Source of the DNA: Scatophagus argus
Taxonomy: Eukaryota; Chordata; Actinopteri; Scatophagidae
Length of the DNA: 64,000 bases
Assembly (NCBI RefSeq): GCF_020382885.2
Contig: NC_058501.1
Coordinates: 18,968,001-19,032,000, forward strand
Reading direction: 5' to 3'
Shown: piece by piece, positions 24,001 through 37,300 of the stretch
How the letters are laid out: each line of letters starts with the position of its first letter
How positions within the stretch are numbered: position 1 is the stretch's first letter
Notes under the pieces: generated by a model
What the model was told of the DNA's origin: nothing
The model's database searches: none
What the model saw: only the letters and a program-made list of their open reading frames with translations
Translations under genes and position numbers: made by a program

Positions 24001-27000
24001 AGTAAAATGCACAATGTTTTGCCAACCATGTCTCTTTTTTTCCTAGATAAAAATGAGCTTTGCAGTTTTAGAAAATTCTCACATTTTGCAAGCTAAATAA
24101 ACCATTTGTGCATTATCCGAAAACAAGGCAACAAAACTGAAAATACCTGTTTTATTGATGCTGGAAAAGTTGATGTTTTGGAGAAGGTTTGATGGACAGT
24201 GATATCTGAGATGCTGTCTTAATTTCTTTATTTTGCTGTTCTTTCATAGCCCATCCCTCCTTACCTGTCTCCCTTTGAACGTCGCTTCTGGACCTTCTTG
24301 CCTTTGGGTCTCCTTTCACTGCCCACACAGTGGATGCCACCTGGTCCCGTAACTCGCTGTGACTCCAGGCCCTTTGATGACTTTTTGAAGGTGAATTCGA
24401 CCGCTTCGCCTTCCTTCAGGCTGCGGAAGCCTTCCATGTGCAACTTGCTCTGAAAGGTAACGGAGAGAGGATTCAAAAATCAGAATTATTGTTTGGTAAC
24501 GCAAGTCTTAATATATACATTAAGAAGAGTCAAATCACAAAGGTATTTGTGCATGTTTCATTATTTTCCATTCAAGGACATAAAGCAGATGATTTTTAAT
24601 GGGATACAGCGAAAACAACCCCACACTCATTCTTCACTTTGATACCATCAGAGCCCAATGGTACATCTCAGGTATTTTAAGGTGATCATTATGTCTCACC
24701 TGCTTAACAAATAAGCACTACAAAGCTTGTTGTTCCCACTCTGCCCATCAGTTTGTGCACACACCGCCTGCATAAAAGGCACCGACGCCTAAAGGCTGCT
24801 TTGTCTTTTTGCGGTGTTTGAGTGGTAAATCTGATGAGAATAACCTTCAACCCATCCCCCCCCTCTAGAGGAACAGCATTCCACACTGCTGCCCCCACCC
24901 CATCTCCTCTTCCCACCCACATCACACACTGACCACCACAAACTGCAGGATGCAGGGGTTAATACTTTGGCTGGGGGTGGGGTGAGAAGGCAGAGTGGCT
25001 TCTCTGTGAGGTTGGGGGTCAGGGTGACATTCCTCGGATGGTTGTTTGGCAGAAAGACGTGGAAGATAAAAGTTGAGGGCAAACACAAATGATTGATATC
25101 TCCCTATCAGTGTTTGACTATCTGACTTTTTTTTTTGTGGAAGAAATAGGGCAATTTCATTTTGTGAACACAAACGCTGGAGAGGCCTGCCAGTTTAATT
25201 AATCAACAACAGGACTGGAGTTTTGAACATGAGAGTGAACAATAATTCAATCTCCTCCTCTCAGCCGCATATTCATAGAAACCATGCTCACCTGTTGTGA
25301 GCTTTGAGGAGATTCTCCCTGATATCTGAATCTTGTCTTAAACATTTTCAAGTCCAGAGAAGAGAGATGAAGGAAGGAATGGTGTGATCAGGTTTTGAGG
25401 ATAAAATCCAGAAATTGGCTAACACAACATGGGAAACCCCTCTCTAAAATTCCCTTGGTGGGACTGTGAGATTAACTTGTCACAACTGTAGCAGATTGTT
25501 GACATAGGAGGAAAGATCCATGATGTAGCAGGTTTGTTTTGACAGACATTAATCCTTTAGTCTTTCTGTCTTTCATTTTTGCGTGAAATCCATCCATTAA
25601 TTATGAACAACATTCTGTGTTTGCCAAAACCACAAGGAATCAAAATGAGCTTCTCAAAGCAAAGTGTCAAAGTCTGCTTTAAACCAAATCCAACAGGAGA
25701 ATCCTTTAGGACAGGTTATTTAATCTACCTATAAAGCAAGGAATCTCTCCGTCTCTCTTTCTGTCTGGTACATCCCCAGAACATCTCGAGAGTCATTCAT
25801 CCGATTTAATTCCTACTTGGCATGTTTGTTGCTGGGGACCCAACAACGTGCGGTGCAGAATTTGGTGCAGTTTTGCACCACAACATGTTCAGTATTAGTA
25901 AACGCTGACTAAACAAGTGAACAGCTCTCTGTACAGGAGTGGGGGTGGGGCTTTAAGAATCGACTCACCTCTGTGAAAATGACGAGACACGGACAGAGAC
26001 ATAGTCAAAGAGAGTCAGATAAAGGTAATTTCACATGTCGTGCTCTAGAAATAGAAGACAGTGAGCCAGCAGTGGTCGGCACGCTCCCAGTACTTGTAAG
26101 TAGTAGCAAGAGTACAGATGTAGGAAGCTAAGCAATAAAATTACTACTGCGGATTAGAGCAGCAGCAAGCTGCCTGCAATAAGATTCAGTTAAAATAATA
26201 AATTAGTGTATGATACATATTACTATCTCCAAAGCCACCACACCCCGATTTTCTAAATGTTTTTTGTCACGTTTAAAGTAATTTCGGCACCACTGCTGTA
26301 AGATTGGTACTGCACGGCGATGTATAACTGAGGAAATTAAATTAATCAAACAACATTGGATAGCCTATAGCCTGCTAATCAGGCATGTTTTTTATATTTA
26401 GGCTATTTGGCTTAAATGAACTGTTATTTTAATTGCATAATTTGAAAAATATTTAGAATAATAGATTAGATCTAGGCATTAGATCTATCCAGTGGTTCTC
26501 AAAGTATGGTCTGGGGGTCACCAGAGATTTAAGGGAGTTCTGAGGGGTCCTCAAGAAAAAGGGGAGTCATTTATTTTCACTTTAATTCCATCTATACCCA
26601 ACACAATAACTGAATGCATCACTGTTTTGGTTAAGCGCTTCGTACAGTTTCTGCAAAATTCTTATCAGATTGGGATTTCCTGGGGCAAAATTTTAAATGA
26701 CAAGATTTGGGGATGTGAAAGTGAAAAATTCTGAGAACCAGTGCGTTAATCCACTCATAAAAAGAAAGGGCATAGCATTACTCATTTAAAAGATACACGT
26801 AGCAAACCTCAAAGATGCAGCTTCAGATTTTAACATAAAGACAGCCAATAGTTCGAGTGAGCTGCAAAACAACAGCGATTCCATTTACAATGAACAAACA
26901 AAGCAGCGGCTTCTCCTGTCCGGCAATATCTACTCACAGTCGAGCATCTGCTGCAACCTCCTGAGCAGCGAGGACACACGACTGGTGAGCCATGACATTT

Positions 27001-30000
27001 GAGTGGCAACATGGATGTCCACGGAGCCCCAATCCCATCAGGCCTCTCGGCCCTGGTAACCGTTAACCCACTTCCTCTCCCATGTGTGACCTTCCCCACC
27101 CCCATAACGGACCCTCAGCAGCCACATGCCCTACATCAGATTATCCTCACAAACACAAACACACACACACAGGTACAGATGAAGGTGGGGCCTTCAACAT
27201 CAAGGAGTCAATACTGAGGTGTTATTTGTGGAGTCTGCTGTAAACTGTCCAGAATGTGTCTGAAAGCCAAGTGAGGCAGAGAAAGACATCAGAGCAGCGA
27301 GGGACAATAGAAGGACTGCCGCTGAGACAAAGGGGGGCTCGGTCACAGCCGAGGGGTGCTTGCTTCATTCGGATGCATGGCTCTATTGTCCACCTGCACA
27401 AAGGCCAGAGGACCCTGGGAGTTAATTTTCCCTGACACGCGGCCACTAATTTCAGGGCTGATGCTTCTTTGGTTGCCATAACCTTTACACATTCATCATT
27501 GACACGCGTGTGTCTACTTTTCTAGTGATCGAGAGGGAAGTAAGTCATTGGTTACGCATTTCTTGTGGATGAGATGAAAGCACACTGTGAGGTTTTTGCA
27601 TTTAAAGCAGCAGGCATTACAACTTTTTTTCCCCTCTCAAGTATGGAGCAACAATCAACTTATTTTCATGACATAAAGACACAAGAATTTGGACACTGCA
27701 AGCTGAATATAATGAAAGTCAGCAAAACAGCTTTAGTAAAACCACTCATTCCTTGTAAATTACTTTTAACCCAATGTAACTACTGGAGCAGCAAACCAGT
27801 TTCTATCTGACTCTGGTTTGCAATATGATTAATCAGGTAGCAACTTCCTGTGTATAGTCAAACAATATTTCAGTTGCAACGGCTGCACAGAACAATGGAA
27901 TCTCTCAATATGCCTCATCATAAGCAGAACGCAGACAACTGAAAAACACAAACGAGTAAGAGCTGCTTGAGTGAACAAACTGACTTCAAGCAAATGTGGA
28001 ACAGGCACGATGGTGAGAATAAGATGTGGATGATGGCGCAAAATAGCAAATAGAGTCAAATCTTTGAAAGGGAATTGCATGAGGCCTTGCAGATGGGTGG
28101 CATGGCGTGGACAAGAAAATGTACTTAAAATAAACCCTGAATGTCCCATTTCTCTTTAAAGTTTGTATAACACAGTGCCACACACACAGAGGGGGCTGAG
28201 CAGACAGCAAAGAGCCTTTAATCACTTTATGACAGGAACCTTGAGGTGATTAAGCAGCTAGTGGGGACTCCTCTCATTCACATGCTAAGCCTTTATCTTA
28301 TCAGACAGCAATGGAGGCGCTCACTCACATGAGAAGGAGGAGGGAAATGCACCCCCACCTCTCTACCTCCCACCTCACCAGTTGTATATGAAAAGGCGAA
28401 TGGAGGTTTTGGTTAAACCTGGATGGACTGAGGACTTTTCTTTTGTCTCTTCAGTCTGAGAGAGAGACAATAAAACTCAGAGTGAAGACTGAACGATGTG
28501 TTTGATGAGGAAAACTAAAGGGCCAGAAGAGCACAGTTGCATTTTAGCAACAAGTATGTGTTTTCCCTGTCCTGAGAAAAAATGACCCCAAGTAATCAAA
28601 AAAAAGTATTATTGTTTTGTTATCACAAAACTGAAAGCAAAATCAAAAGCATTTGCCTGAAATCATATTTATAATTTGAAGAAGTGATCAGTGACTGAGA
28701 TGATCTAGGAACCCAAACCCTTTGAGTCACTTTAATGCCCCTTTTGTTAAGATAAATGTCAAAATGAGACATTAACTGACCTGAACTAAAATAAACTGAA
28801 ACATGGACTGTTCCAAAAATCCTGGGAGGAGGGTCAATTACACATTTCCTCCCCGTCAAAGGACCCGTTTTCATGCAGCTCACACAGCACTCACTGTGGT
28901 CTGTATTCATCTTGTGAGCACAGATATCAGCTTATCAAAAGCTCATTTGACTCCCAGCACACTTCCATTGCTCCATCACATTATCCCGGTGTCCCTGTAG
29001 AAACCACGCGGGGAGGCAAACCTCCTCCTGCTGCAACACGTGCTCCCCTGAGGGACAAACACCCACCCAAACCTGTTAAAACACACCACATACGGACTTT
29101 CAAGATAAAAACGCCCGCTTTTTGTCCTCAGTACACTTTATATTGTTTCTTTTAGAAGGCTAACAGGCCTTTTCATTGCTGCCTAGTTTTAGTAAGATAT
29201 GCAAGATACGGACTCGGGGGGCGGGGGGTATCGATTAATTAAACTCTATTGGAAACAGGTTGGGACGATCTCGCTCCTCGTGGTAAGAAAGAAATTTCAC
29301 TGAATGAGTGAGTACATTTTCACATCTTCTGGGTTTTTTTGTAGAGTTTATGGTGCACAAGTTAGTCGCGTTTAGAAGTCACGTCAGTACTGTTGGGTTT
29401 TTCTTAGGCTGGTCGCACCCTCGAGCAGGTAACTATCCTACCTGATGGACAAACACATCAACCGGTTCGTCCAGTGGTACTCCCTCCCGGTTGGTCATGG
29501 ACAGGAACCCGAAGCCCATGCGGACGTTGAACCATTTACACACGCCGACCCCGTGGAAAGACTGCGAATCCTCCTCGGTGCTCGGTCCTTCTTCCTCCTC
29601 GGTCTTACACATTCCTGCAATGCAAAATGTGTGCATTGACAAAAGTTGCATATAGCACAAGTGTTATCTACACCCTACTGTTTCAAATGCTGGGATGCGC
29701 CAAGATGTTTTAAAAACACACACCGCGCACCCCAAAGAGTGCAAAATCTCACTAACTTTTCTCCTTTCTCTCGCGTTGCTGCATCACCAATCAATATGAA
29801 TCAATGAAATGAGCAAGCCAGCAAGAGGATGAGGCTGCATTTCAGCGTAAACTCGGATGAAAACCTTCGCTTATTTCGTAAAAGCAGCTGAACGACATGC
29901 GCCGCGAGTTTGTGCAAAAGAAACTTGGAGGTTTCATCCTGTCTTAAGAGCGATTAATGCATTGATACACACACGGATTTGTGCATCACGTGTGTGAACA

Positions 30001-30525
30001 ATGCCTCAAAATGTTCCATAACAATCAGAGAGACAGTCCATCAAAAGACAACTTAATTAGTCCATCTTGTTGTAAATATATATATTTAAACAGGCTATGC
30101 AGTTCATTTCTCTACTCCACCTGGGAAATCCTGGTTAGAAACGGAGCCCATGTCTTCAGTTCTGCCTTGAGTCAAAATTAGCACCCAAGCTACAGTATCC
30201 GTTCTTAAGCCCTCAAAGTGGGTTATCCTCACAGATTGCCACTTTCATGCAAAATGCAGTGAAAAGCAGAAACTGCGCAGCGAGAGGGAAAGCGGGAGAG
30301 AGAGGTAAACAAAGGGGGGCTGGCAAACTATCCCCCCCTAAACAATGGGGGGTGAAGGGGGGTGGGGGTCACCGGGCAGAATTTTTGCTGAAGGAACCCC
30401 CACCACCCCTACAAAAAAAAAAAAAAATCTAAAAAAACAATGCAAGGACACCCAGCCCCTTCAGAAACCACTTCAACTACTCCCAGAGACAACGCCACAA
30501 AAGCCCCCAACATACCTTCTGCCAT
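21054..30525 (-). CDS. lin28a: RNA-binding pluripotency factor LIN28A, 4 exons, 195 aa
   Basis: Binds the let-7 precursor loop and many mRNAs; it controls developmental timing and pluripotency. Exons from the start: 30516-30525, 29442-29614, 24265-24449, 21054-21273; exactly 196 codons with stop. Domains: acidic N-terminus (CKTEEEEGPSTEEDSQSF); cold-shock domain about 26-98 with CKWFNVRMGFGFLSM and VDVFVHQ, then SKLHMEGFRSLKEGE; basic linker KGKKVQKRRSKGDR; two CCHC knuckles, CYNCGGLDHHAKEC (from about residue 124) and CHFCQSIDHMVANC; and a short Ser/Pro tail ending PPETSD. The tail and knuckle spacing fit LIN28A; LIN28B has a longer, basic tail. Exon 1 codes only MAEG and has a good start context (CAAACATGG). 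Introns 2 and 3 are about 5.0 and 3.0 kb. Confidence 0.95.
21274..24264. other. lin28a intron 3
   Basis: Intron of about 3 kb with no other gene recognised. It contains a short CA repeat near 23002-23015 and a G-run near 22083. A CCACTAGGTGGC motif at 22113-22124 resembles a CTCF core. Confidence 0.5.
25735..26170. repeat. Possible dispersed repeat in lin28a intron 2
   Basis: The segment begins with a Tyr/CT-rich start and a stretch about fitting a target, 'cattcatccgatttaattcc', then 'tggcatgtttgttgctgggg'. That layout is familiar from a common fish interspersed repeat. I cannot fix its ends or class by eye. Confidence 0.35.
26490..26743. mobile_element. Short non-autonomous hAT-like element (MITE) in lin28a intron 2
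   Basis: The left end CAGTGGTTCTCAAAG and right end CTGAGAACCAGTG form an imperfect inverted repeat of the hAT type, about 254 bp apart. The interior is non-coding. The 8-bp flanks do not match, so the insertion is old or my ends are off by a few bases. Confidence 0.65.
30312..30376 (+). other. G-rich cluster in lin28a intron 1
   Basis: Several runs of four to six G on the + strand (30314-30319, 30347-30352, 30357-30362, 30364-30368, 30374-30376) with a C-run of about eight between them, roughly 150-200 bp inside the gene from its start codon. The later four runs satisfy a G-quadruplex pattern. The G-rich strand is the template strand of lin28a. Confidence 0.5.
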
Positions 30526-33500
30526 GTTTGAGTGGCAGTTTACTCCCAGTGTCCTCTGCCGTGCCGTGTCTTTCTGTCTTTTGAAACGCGGTTTTCCTCC
30601 TCTCTCCCTCTCTCTCTTGCAGTGGTCAGCTCTGCTGGTCAATACAAATGACCATTTCTCATCAAAACCCCCCACACACACTCAGATACACTCTCGGTCA
30701 TGTCCACGTGATTCACAATTACAGTCCCCAAGGATAGATTGCATGTTGTGTGATGGAAGGGCCCAAAATGTGGGGAGTGACCACTCTTAACGAAAAATCC
30801 TGTTTGTTTTTAGTGACATTTCTATCCGCACTTACTCTGTGAATTTCTAATCACAGCAGTTGTGGGTATTTTAATTGCAGGATTGTGCGTATTTCTCTTT
30901 TTTGTTCTAATATTTCTCAAATGAGCAAGGCCCTTGCTAGAAAGGGTTTGAATTATGACACGAAATTGGAGGAACAAACAGCCTAACGTTTTATTTTTCC
31001 TCCTTTAAAAATGTTACCTGAATGCATGCAACTCCAATGTGGGGTCACAGCAGGAAGAAAAATAAACCCGGTGGAGTCCGTGGCGTGATTAGTTTTTACT
31101 ATGAATCAAATATGTATTTTACTGACACCATAATGGTAGGCTGCATCACTGTTCACTATTTAATCTCATATTTGCATTCGTTTCCTTGCGGTCAGTGAGT
31201 TGGTTAGCTGGTGATGGTTAATATACGAAAGACAGGATTGTAATGGTAATCCAGATGAAACCTGTGGGGGGGCGAGGCGGACAGTTAAAATACAAACGGA
31301 CTTGAACTAAACAAAAGGACACAGAACTCAGTGCCAGGTGATAGCATGAAAACAAGCCTATCCGGTCGACGAATTGATGGATCAATAGTGATTGATCACA
31401 TCGTGCTCAGATGTTGACTGGTGTCCTTGTGGAGTGATGGATGAATCAAAGACAGAGGAAAGTGATCTTTTAACCGGAGTCCAAAGCCGAATTAACTAAA
31501 ATATAAATGACTTAATGGCTTTACAACGACAAATCGATAACAATAATAATTTATAATATTAATTAAAAATAAGAACGTAAATAAGTAAGTAATTTATTGT
31601 GAACGTGCAGCTGATAGTAATGAACTCCAAGAAAAAAGTTAAAATATAAAAAAGCTAAATCAAAGAAAATATAATTTAAAAAAATCAGTTCTCATGATAC
31701 CCACATACATCAGAACATCACCTCAATTTATTTCAGTTGAAATAAAAGAATAATTAAGCTTAAATTCGACCCGTGTGAGGGGAGATGATTTATTGGTTAA
31801 ATTAGTCACAATTATGTTCACCATTTAGGTTTTGTTGTTGTTGTTTGTTTTACTTTTTTATGAAGACTGGAAGCACAGCTCCACCTCTTTCTGTTTGAGG
31901 TCTGATGATTGCTCTAGAAGCGACTCGTGGATCTTATTCCACTACCACAACGACCTCTTGTGGACCCGCAAAACACGCGTGTTTATACACGAACCTAAAC
32001 ACCGCTTAGCCTAATAGTTAATATTTCAAACTATTAAACTCTATAATATGAACAACACAATTCAGGGAAAGCTATGCCACATTTAAATTGTTAAAATGCT
32101 AAACTGTTGAGCTCAGAAAAAAGAAAAATAATTTTATTTTGCTTATTTGAAATAGAGTTCTTGACCTGAAAAGGGTTGTATTATAATGTGAACCTGAATC
32201 TCCAACTGCCACCACTAAAATCTGTAAGAAACAACCATTCAACAGCTAGATTTTAATTTATATTAAAATTCCTCTTCCCGATTTAGCGATTGTTCATATT
32301 TTTAAAATGAAAAGCGAGATGTATGATAGCAAGAGATGTGTCTTTTATTTCCCCTGTCTTATTTCCTAATGTGCAAAAGTTTCTGCATGGTAATATTCCT
32401 ATTTATCATGCGTTTGTGAAGATGCAAAATTACCTGACGACGCCCAACCTTTCACAGTTTCAACAAACAAAACTGAAGCAAAAAAGAAAGTTGAAGAACT
32501 TATTATTATTGCCGCAGTTGAACGTAGACAGACGTACAATATAATGGCCGTGAGTCTATAACGCGGAACCAAAGGGGGCAGCATCCAAGAAATCCTACTT
32601 CTTTCGATTTAATATTGAAGAAATTCACGCCTAAAGCTGAAGCTTCACGCCACCTTATGATAAAAGTCAGCAACAGGCCTTTACTTTAATTGGAAGATTG
32701 TGCTCGCCAGTGAGAAGACGTCGTTTGTTTGCATAACGTCTGAAAAATTCAGTCATTTTAGACTGAAAGTTATATTCAGCAGATACCTTAAAACTTGACA
32801 GTATCGCTGTGTGGCTATCGACAAACTGCTATGTAAGCTATAGCCCAGACAGGGAAAACAATCTAATGAAGTCTCAGCAGCAAGTCGGGTCATTTCCAGC
32901 CGAGGGGTCCGTGCCCAAGTGCTGCCTCAGATTATCCTGGCCGGAAGCCAAGGAGTTTGGACGTCGCTTCTGCTGGACTCGGGCCAAAGTGCGACAAGCT
33001 AATAGAGTGTAAGGATGACTGTGTGTCGTTGTGGTGTTACGAGCCGCTCCGTGACATCAGTTTATCCGTAACGTTTAAAACCAACACTTTGTTTCCTTTA
33101 TGTGAATGAAGCCAAACGGCGGGACGCCTTTCAGGTGACACGTTGCTTTCCAATAAACCTTCCTAAAACTAAACCTACGTGCTTTAGTCTTGTTCGTAGC
33201 CGGAAAAATAAAACAATTAAAGGTATATATTATTTTTGACGTAAAATAAGCAATTAATCCGGCCCAAAAACTCGTGACGTTTCCACCACGGATGTCATAA
33301 TGTCCGGCGGTGCCTGGAGGCAGCATGGTGAAATGCCCTTGTGTTCTATGAAATGACCACTAGGTGTCAGTATAACCCCGAACTCATCGCGCAGGGCAAG
33401 CTTGCAGAGTCAGTCAATCCAACACTGGAGTTTGAACTTTAAACAATATTACGGTTGTTGCTATTGTGTCTTCAGTGAAACAGGTTAGACTTATAGACGG

Positions 33501-34348
33501 CGAAATGAGTAATTATGAAGTCGCTTCTGAGATAATGACGAGGCTGTAGCCTAATGTGTTGTTATCTGTGTTGCTGAACTTACAGATTTCTGTTTGCGCA
33601 AGGCTTTGCAGCCGTGCATGAGTAAGTAAAACTGAAACCCGAAGAGTCCCGCCTCTCATATCCAAAATGGACTATGTGAAGGAAAAACCAGCCAACCAGG
33701 GACGAGTCTGGAACCCCCACCCTTCACCCACCCGGACACCATAACAAAGAGCATTACTCTGCATCTCGACGCCGATCATCTGTCCGGTGTCAGGTGGATG
33801 GATCAGCTTCCGGGCGCGACACGACAGTCAGTCAGCTGGAGGAGTAAAGCAGCTCAGAGAGTGACAGTTTCCAGATCAGTGAGTGAAACGTCTTTGGTGG
33901 GAACAACATCGGGAACATCCGCCCTGTTATATTTTTAAAAAATGACATTTTCCAGCAGTTCTTCCAGGAACTGAAAGAGTAGCACGTTAATAGGTTGGGT
34001 TTGTCCAATGTGTGGAGCAGAACAGGCTTCGTGAAGTTTCTGTTGTGGTGATATCCCACAATACGAAGCTCAGCAGAATGCAAAAAAACTGGGTTAAGAA
34101 GTTAAAAATCTCACAAGCAGCAGCGTCGGGTAGAGTGGACTGCGACTACATGGCCACATTTTAGTTATGAGGTTAGAAGAATATATGCCATTTGCAGATG
34201 CCTTGCGGGACGCTTCAGTAAAAGTAGCTCGTTGGTTGTGAGGTGAACTCGCGGTGCGGGGAAAGCAGAGACAGGACACACATGTAGGTTTGGTTGCGCT
34301 CCTGGTCCCGTTTACGCCGGTTTGCTGCTTCCGCCAACCCAACTGAAC
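30526..34348. other. Intergenic region between the divergent lin28a and maneal genes
   Basis: It holds the promoters and 5' UTRs of both genes. No other exon recognised. The middle (31500-32330) is strongly AT-rich. From about 32880 towards maneal the sequence becomes more mixed with scattered CpG. I could not place a transcription start. Confidence 0.45.
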
Positions 34349-37300
34349 ATGGCAAGACTACGGAGGAAAGCTTGCATAGCTCTTTTTCTCTTCACGCTGT
34401 TCATCTTTGGGACCATGATGGGACTGAGGACGCTGAAGCCCAGTGACGGCTTCTCGGATCTGGCTCCTGGCTTGGAGCTCCTGCCGATGGTAGGGGCGAA
34501 AATAGACAGGCGCTCCATGTCCCGTGAGGCCAGCGCGTCTCCGGGTCAAGCCCGCCCGGCTGGCAGCAACACCAAAGCAGTTCAATCCAACTCCGGTCCG
34601 ATGGGGACCATATTTTATGATGTTCATATTTTTTACTACACCTGGTACGGCAACCCACATATGGACGGCAAATACATCCATTGGGACCACATCCTGGTTC
34701 CACACTGGGACCCCAAAATCGCATCCAGCTACCCGAGAGGGAGACACATGCCGCCCGAAGACATCGGCTCCAGTTTCTACCCCGAACTCAATCCGTACAG
34801 CTCGAGGGACCCGGACGTGTTGGAGTCCCACATGGAGCAGATTGGAGCATCTGCAGCAGGTACGGTTCAGAGATGCAACGGGGACACGCTGACTTTCTTT
34901 GAGAGGGATATATTTAAAAAAAAAAACAAAAAAAAAGAGCTGAGTTTTGTTTTTCGTGCTCAGCAGCTGCACAGAAATCTGGCCCGTGTAAGCGCTTTTT
35001 CGTTTGAGGGGAACAAAATATTTTCAGCACCACACACCCACTGGACAGCTCCCTGCACGCTCAGCTCCAAGTCACCCAACATCAGCTGCTGCTGCTGCGC
35101 CTTTTCCTGCAGCACACCGAGAGCAACCTCTTTGTTTTAAAAGCTCCTGTAGTCAAGAAATCAACTTTTTAAAGTCTACATTGTGAGTAGACTACCTTAC
35201 TGACTATCACAATTTCAGAATTGATTCAGGACAGTTTGGTGTTCATTTTCATGCATTTTTTTTCAAAACACAACATGTCACTTAGGGTTGAGTGATATGG
35301 TTGAAACCAGTACCAGGGTATTAGGAAGTATATGTTTTAAAATACTAATACGGAGAAGACCAGGTTCATAATGCAGTGAAATGTTCTGCCTTTATGCTTT
35401 TCCTCAAGAAAAAATAAAAACTCTTTTAACAAACATAAAAACTCCAATAGCCAGTTTTGTAACCGACGGGATTAAGTAAAAACAATGGTAAAATGAGCAT
35501 AAAATTCGGATAAAATTCTTGCGAGAGTCAGCAAATGGTAATATTCTGGTTGATGATTAAGCTGGATTGTGTGCTGCTAAGATTTAAATAAGAGATGTTC
35601 AGAGTTAAATCGTATCACCCCAGCCCTGTGTCCCTCATCGCTAGTCTGAGAGCTTCAGGTTTAGCGGAGTTTTTTTGGACGCCTATTGAATTATTAATAG
35701 GCGTGTTGTTAGTCTTAGTATGGCTTCCCTAAAAGACAGCAGTGTCCTGTATCCTGGTATTGTGTAACAGCCCCAGTATGTCCAGCCTTGAGTAAACCTG
35801 CACATGATAGATCCTGGTGTTTCTCAGCTGGTTATTGTGCTCCATCTGGAGTGACGACCAGACCACCCAATCCCTTTGAAACCTCACCGCCTTGACAGAT
35901 GGATCATGGCAGTGCTGCGACACAGTTCTCAGTTAAAACAATCCATTTAATTAGACAACACAGCCAGTCAAACTATAAATAGTTTCACTTGGCTTGATGG
36001 CCGATTCCCCACAACTTTACAGAGGCCAATAAATAAAATGGAAAGCTGCGACCATACGTTTAATACTCACAGACATAGTTGGGTATTGTAATCCAATAGT
36101 CCCCACAGCTCCAGAGCAAGCAGACATGAGTTTAATGAATTAGCTCTGAGTGCATATCTAATGTGCCAGACCCTCTGTGGTGCCAGGCAGTGCTGATGTG
36201 ACGTTATTTCTCAGCCAGCGTTAGAGCATGAGGAAGCATTTCTCTGCTGGAATTTATGAGATGTCGCACATTTGAGCTGCGCAGAGAAATTGCCACTAAA
36301 ACAAGACATAATAAATAGATGAAATAAGATGACAGAATCATATTCATCAATCACGTGTCGGATACGGATGATGGGGAAAGTAGGGATTTGGACAAAAGAG
36401 ACACAATGCAATCACAAAGAGACACAAAACCACCCGAAAGAGATGCCAGGCAACTACAAAGAGATGCAAAATGACCACAAAGAGAGGCACGAGGACTGCA
36501 AAACCACCACAAAACTGCAGAAAACCAGGAAGAGACAAACTACAAAGAAGATGCTCAATGACCAGAGTGATCAACTGACAACAGAGAGATGTAGAATGAC
36601 CACAAAGCAACACAAAGAGATAAATTAAATGACCAGAGGCGCAAAATGAAGACACAAAGACAGCAAAAAAGTTACCACAAAGAGTTTCTAAATAACTGTT
36701 CTGTTTTTTGTGGTGTCTTTCTTCCTGTTTCCTGTTTCCTGTTTCAGAGGGGGCGTGGGGGCTTTTACATATCCCTGCCAAAGGCCCCATTGTTTCGCAG
36801 TCTGTCCATGTATGCATCATCCTGCCACAAACCTTATTAGCATTTGTCCTATAAAATATTTGTGGTAATTACCCTGATGGATTGCAAAGGCAGAAATTTT
36901 AGAGTGTGTCCAATAAAAGAACAACTGATTATGTTCATTCAGTGGTCTCAGATGGGTCTGTAAAACTGTGAAGGGCTGCATTAAAATGTTACAGCAGATT
37001 TATGGCAGCAGCAGAAGTTTTTCAGCACTCGTTTCTCCCCATAGGATTGTCAACATTTCTCACAATCAGCATGAAATCCATACATCATTGCAACCATTCG
37101 TAAGATAACACTTTTATAGACTCATATGCATTTTTCGTCATAGGTTTTTCAGCAGCAGATGCTCTCTGAGGTATTAACCAGCTTCTTCAGTACAGGACGG
37201 ATGATCAGACTCATGTATTTCCATCTCCAGGGGTTCTGGTCCTGTCCTGGTATCCTCCGGGGCTCGCAGACGACAATGGGGAACCCACTGAGGATTTGGT

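Noticed and set aside
34322..34324. Upstream start for maneal adding nine residues
   Set aside because: The codon is TTG; the ATG at 34349 gives the conserved MARLRRKA start.
34358..34972. 204-aa open frame on the minus strand
   Set aside because: It is antisense to the GC-rich first exon of maneal and disappears outside it; no family features.
36347..36820. 157-aa open frame on the minus strand
   Set aside because: It runs over the degenerate 20-bp tandem repeat, which lacks stops by composition; the product is a hydrophobic low-complexity repeat.
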